Part shown: one piece after another, positions 61,163 to 64,000 of the stretch
How positions within the stretch are numbered: the first letter of the stretch is position 1
How the letters are laid out: each line of letters opens with the position of its first letter
From: Panagrolaimus kolymaensis
Taxonomy: Eukaryota; Nematoda; Chromadorea; Rhabditida; Panagrolaimidae
Length of the DNA stretch: 64,000 nucleotides
Reading direction: 5' to 3'
NCBI GenBank assembly: GCA_028622995.1
Contig: JAJQJQ010000025.1
Location: 372,001-436,000, forward strand
Program-made: the position numbers and the translations under genes
Notes under the pieces: model-generated
Databases searched by the model: none
Told to the model about the DNA's origin: nothing
Seen by the model: the letters and a program-made list of their open reading frames with translations, nothing else

Positions 61163-64000
61163 GCTTGTCCCTATTTAAATTTATTTTTATTTTCTCGAAT
61201 TTTTTTAATTTGGTGCCATTAAGTCATCGACAAATAAAATTGCAAAAATTTAGTAAAAACAAATCAGTGAGCTCAATGATAAGCTTTATTTAAAATCTCG
61301 CTTGCCCCTATTTAAATTTATTTTTATTTTCTCGAATTTTTTTAATTTGGTGCCATTAAGTCATCGACAAATAAAATTCCAAAAATTTAGTAAAAACAAA
61401 TCAGTGAGCTCAATGATAAGCTTTAATTAAAATCTCGCTTGCCCCTTTTAAATTTATTTTTATTTTCTCTAATTTTTTTAATTTGGTGCCATTAAGTCAT
61501 CGACAAATAAAATTCCAAAAATTTAGTAAAAACAAATCAGTGAGCTCAATGATAAGCTTTATTTAAAATCTCGCTTGCCCCTATTTAAATTTATTTTTAT
61601 TTTCTCTAATTTTTTTAATTTGGTGCCATTAAGTCATCGACAAATAAAATTGCAAAAATTTAGTAAAAACAAATCAATTAGGTTTAAGAAAAGCAATAAC
61701 GAAAATCTCGCTTGCCCCTATTTAAATTTATTTTTATTTTCTCTAATTTTTTTAATTTGGTGCGATTATGTCATCGACAAATAAAATTCCAAAAATTTAG
61801 TAAAAACAAATCAATTAGGTTTAAGAAAAGGAATAACGAAAATCTCGCTTGCCCCTATTTAAATTTATTTTTATTTTCTCGAATTTTTTTAATTTGGTGC
61901 CATTAAGTCATCGACAAATAAAATTCCAAAAATTTAGTAAAAACAAATCAGTGAGCTCAATGATAAGCTTTAATTAAAATCTCGCTTGCCCCTTTTAAAT
62001 TTATTTTTGTTTTCTCTAATTTTTTTAATTTGGTGCCATTAAGTCATCGACAAATAAAATTCCAAAAATTTAGTAAAAACAAATCAGTGAGCTCAATGAT
62101 AAGCTTTATTTAAAATCTCGCTTGCCCCTATTTAAATTTATTTTTATTTTCTCTAATTTTTTTAATTTGGTGCCATTAAGTAATAGACAAATAAAATTCC
62201 AAAAATTTAGTAAAAACAAATCAATTAGGTTTAAGAAAAGCAATAACGAAAATCTCGCTTGCCCCTATTTAAATTTATTTTTATTTTCTCTAATTTTTTT
62301 AATTTGGTGCCATTATGTCATCGACAAATAAAATTCCAAAAATTTAGTAAAAACAAATCAAATAGGTTTAAGAAAAGCAATAACGAAAATCTCGCTTGCC
62401 CCTATTTAAATTTATTTTTATTTTCTCTAATTTTTTTAATTTGGTGCCATTATGTCATCGACAAATAAAATTCCAAAAATTTAGTAAAAACAAATCAGTG
62501 AGCTCAATGATAAGCTTTATTTAAAATCTCGCTTGCCCCTATTTAAATTTATTTTTATTTTCTCGAATTTTTTTAATTTGGTGCCATTAAGTCATCGACA
62601 AATAAAATTGCAAAAATTTAGTAAAAACAAATCAGTGAGCTCAATGATAAGCTTTAATTAAAATCTCGCTTGCCCCTTTTAAATTTATTTTTATTTTCTC
62701 TAATTTTTTTAATTTGGTGCCATTAAGTCATCGACAAATAAAATTCCAAAAATTTAGTAAAAACAAATCAGTGAGCTCAATGATAAGCTTTATTTAAAAT
62801 CTCGCTTGCCCCTATTTAAATTTATTTTTATTTTCTCGAATTTTTTTAATTTGGTGCCATTAAGTCATCGACAAATAAAATTCCAAAAATTTAGTAAAAA
62901 TGAATCAGTGAGCTCAATGATAAGCTTTATTTAAAATCTCGCTTGCCCCTATTTAAATTTATTTTTATTTTCTCGAATTTTTTTAATTTGGTGCGATTAT
63001 GTCATCGACAAATAAAATTCCAAAAATTTAGTAAAAACAAATCAATTAGGTTTAAGAAAAGCAATAACGAAAATCTCGCTTGCCCCTATTTAAATTTATT
63101 TTTATTTTCTCTAATTTTTTTAATTTGGTGCCATTATGTCATCGACAAATAAAATTCCAAAAATTTAGTAAAAACAAATCAGTGAGCTCAATGATAAGCT
63201 TTATTTAAAATCTCGCTTGCCCCTATTTAAATTTATTTTTATTTTCTCGAATTTTTTTAATTTGGTGCCATTAAGTCATCGACAAATAAAATTGCAAAAA
63301 TTTAGTAAAAACAAATCAGTGAGCTCAATGATAAGCTTTATTTAAAATCTCGCTTGCCCCTATTTAAATTTATTTTTATTTTCTCGAATTTTTTTAATTT
63401 GGTGCCATTAAGTCATCGACAAATAAAATTGCAAAAATTTAGTAAAAACAAATCAGTGAGCTCAATGATAAGCTTTATTTAAAATCTCGCTTGCCCCTAT
63501 TTAAATTTATTTTTATTTTCTCGAATTTTTTTAATTTGGTGCCATTAAGTCATCGACAAATAAAATTGCAAAAATTTAGTAAAAACAAATCAGTGAGCTC
63601 AATGATAAGCTTTATTTAAAATCTCGCTTGCCCCTATTTAAATTTATTTTTATTTTCTCGAATTTTTTTAATTTGGTGCCATTAAGTCATCGACAAATAA
63701 AATTGCAAAAATTTAGTAAAAACAAATCAGTGAGCTCAATGATAAGCTTTAATTAAAATCTCGCTTGCCCCTTTTAAATTTATTTTTATTTTCTCTAATT
63801 TTTTTAATTTGGTGCCATTAAGTCATCGACAAATAAAATTCCAAAAATTTAGTAAAAACAAATCAGTGAGCTCAATGATAAGCTTTATTTAAAATCTCGC
63901 TTGCCCCTTTTAAATTTATTTTTATTTTCTCTAATTTTTTTAATTTGGTGCCATTAAGTCATCGACAAATAAAATTGCAAAAATTTAGTAAAAACAAATC
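61163..64000 (+). repeat. Form-A-rich satellite to the window end
   Basis: Tandem monomers, mostly form A, with CCTTTT/GCTTTAATTA pairs and short form-B runs. Private changes include GCTTGTCCC near 61163, AAAAGGAATAACG near 61827 and GTAATAGAC near 62180, which is one of the very few copies where the conserved GTCATCGAC box is altered. An AAATGAATC monomer (about 62897) followed by GCGATTATG links this segment to 35851-37900. The window ends within a monomer. Confidence 0.88.

Larger units (their letters stand above)
33306..64000 (+). repeat. Satellite array, right arm (137-bp monomer)
   Basis: The same satellite resumes in the same orientation and phase directly after the 703-bp insert and runs to the window end, about 224 copies. 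The first partial monomer (33308-33395, 88 bp) together with the 49 bp left of the insert (32554-32602) makes exactly one 137-bp monomer, so the insert split a single repeat. This arm is richer in form-A monomers than the left arm and carries variants not seen there, notably GCTTTAATTA in place of GCTTTATTTA (from 34611) and GCCGCT in place of GCCCCT (from 40774). No genes are visible in it. Confidence 0.99.

Noticed and set aside
2052..63152. Many overlapping open frames of 64-69 codons on the plus strand, at monomer spacing
   Set aside because: All begin at TTG within GCTTGCCCC, not ATG, overlap each other by half, and change reading frame at each monomer because 137 is not divisible by 3. 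They follow form-B monomer occurrence exactly and have no gene context. They are repeat by-products.
1..64000. CRISPR array
   Set aside because: The repeats are contiguous 137-bp monomers with no unique spacers and no cas genes. The near-identity extends over the entire unit.
1..64000. CENP-B box in the monomer
   Set aside because: The core positions (TTCG, A, CGGG in the required spacing) are not present around CTCGAA, GCTTGCCCC or GTCATCGAC. A centromeric role is therefore not supported by this motif.
1..64000. Rho-independent terminators suggested by T-runs
   Set aside because: T-runs lack a preceding GC-rich hairpin and recur in every monomer. The sequence is eukaryotic satellite.

Overview
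The window is almost entirely one tandem satellite DNA array. A monomer of about 137 bp (roughly 25% G+C) is repeated head to tail, always on the same strand, from base 1 to base 64000, about 460 copies in all. Neither edge of the array is in the window, so the true array is longer. The only non-satellite DNA is a single 703-bp insert at 32603-33305. It has imperfect terminal inverted repeats and a 2-bp duplication of the target, and looks like a small non-autonomous DNA transposon. I see no convincing protein-coding gene, rRNA, tRNA, CRISPR array, replication origin or bacterial-type operon. A satellite this long, with multi-monomer periods and a MITE-like insert, points to a eukaryotic chromosome, most likely pericentromeric, centromeric or other heterochromatin. 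The AT-richness and the insert's resemblance to Tc1/mariner-type elements suggest an invertebrate, perhaps an insect, but the sequence does not identify the species.

Monomer structure, counted from the conserved GCTTGCCCC: a T-rich third (about 10-49), a conserved GGTGCCATTA (50-59), a conserved GTCATCGACAAAT (61-73), an A-tract segment (74-101), and a 26-bp block (105-130) that exists in two forms. Form A carries GAGCTC and AAGCTT. Form B carries TTAGGTTTAAG and AATAACG. The rest of the monomer is nearly invariant, with a few recurring alternative states: CTCGAA or CTCTAA; CATTAAG, CATTATG or GATTATG; TTGC, TTCC or TTTC; CCTATTT or the 1-bp shorter CCTTTT.

Layout. 1-6419 is a mix, mainly form A, organised in 8-monomer and then 16-monomer (2185 bp) higher-order units. 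6420-19160 is mainly form B, with 10-monomer (1370 bp) and 4-monomer (548 bp) units and most of the GGTACC variants. 19161-32602 is mixed, with 3- and 8-monomer units, five copies of a monomer with an uninterrupted run of 24 T, and two kilobase-scale segmental duplications (offsets 2599 and 6559 bp). 32603-33305 is the transposon-like insert. 33306-64000 is mainly form A with its own variants (GCTTTAATTA, GCCGCT, GCATTATT, AAATGAATC) and higher-order units of about 1.0, 1.8, 2.7 and 3.0 kb.

There is no genetic pathway here. The array reads as a record of unequal exchange and conversion at several nested scales, followed by one recent transposon insertion. Many open frames of about 69 codons can be drawn across form-B monomers, but they are by-products of the repeat and are not annotated as genes.
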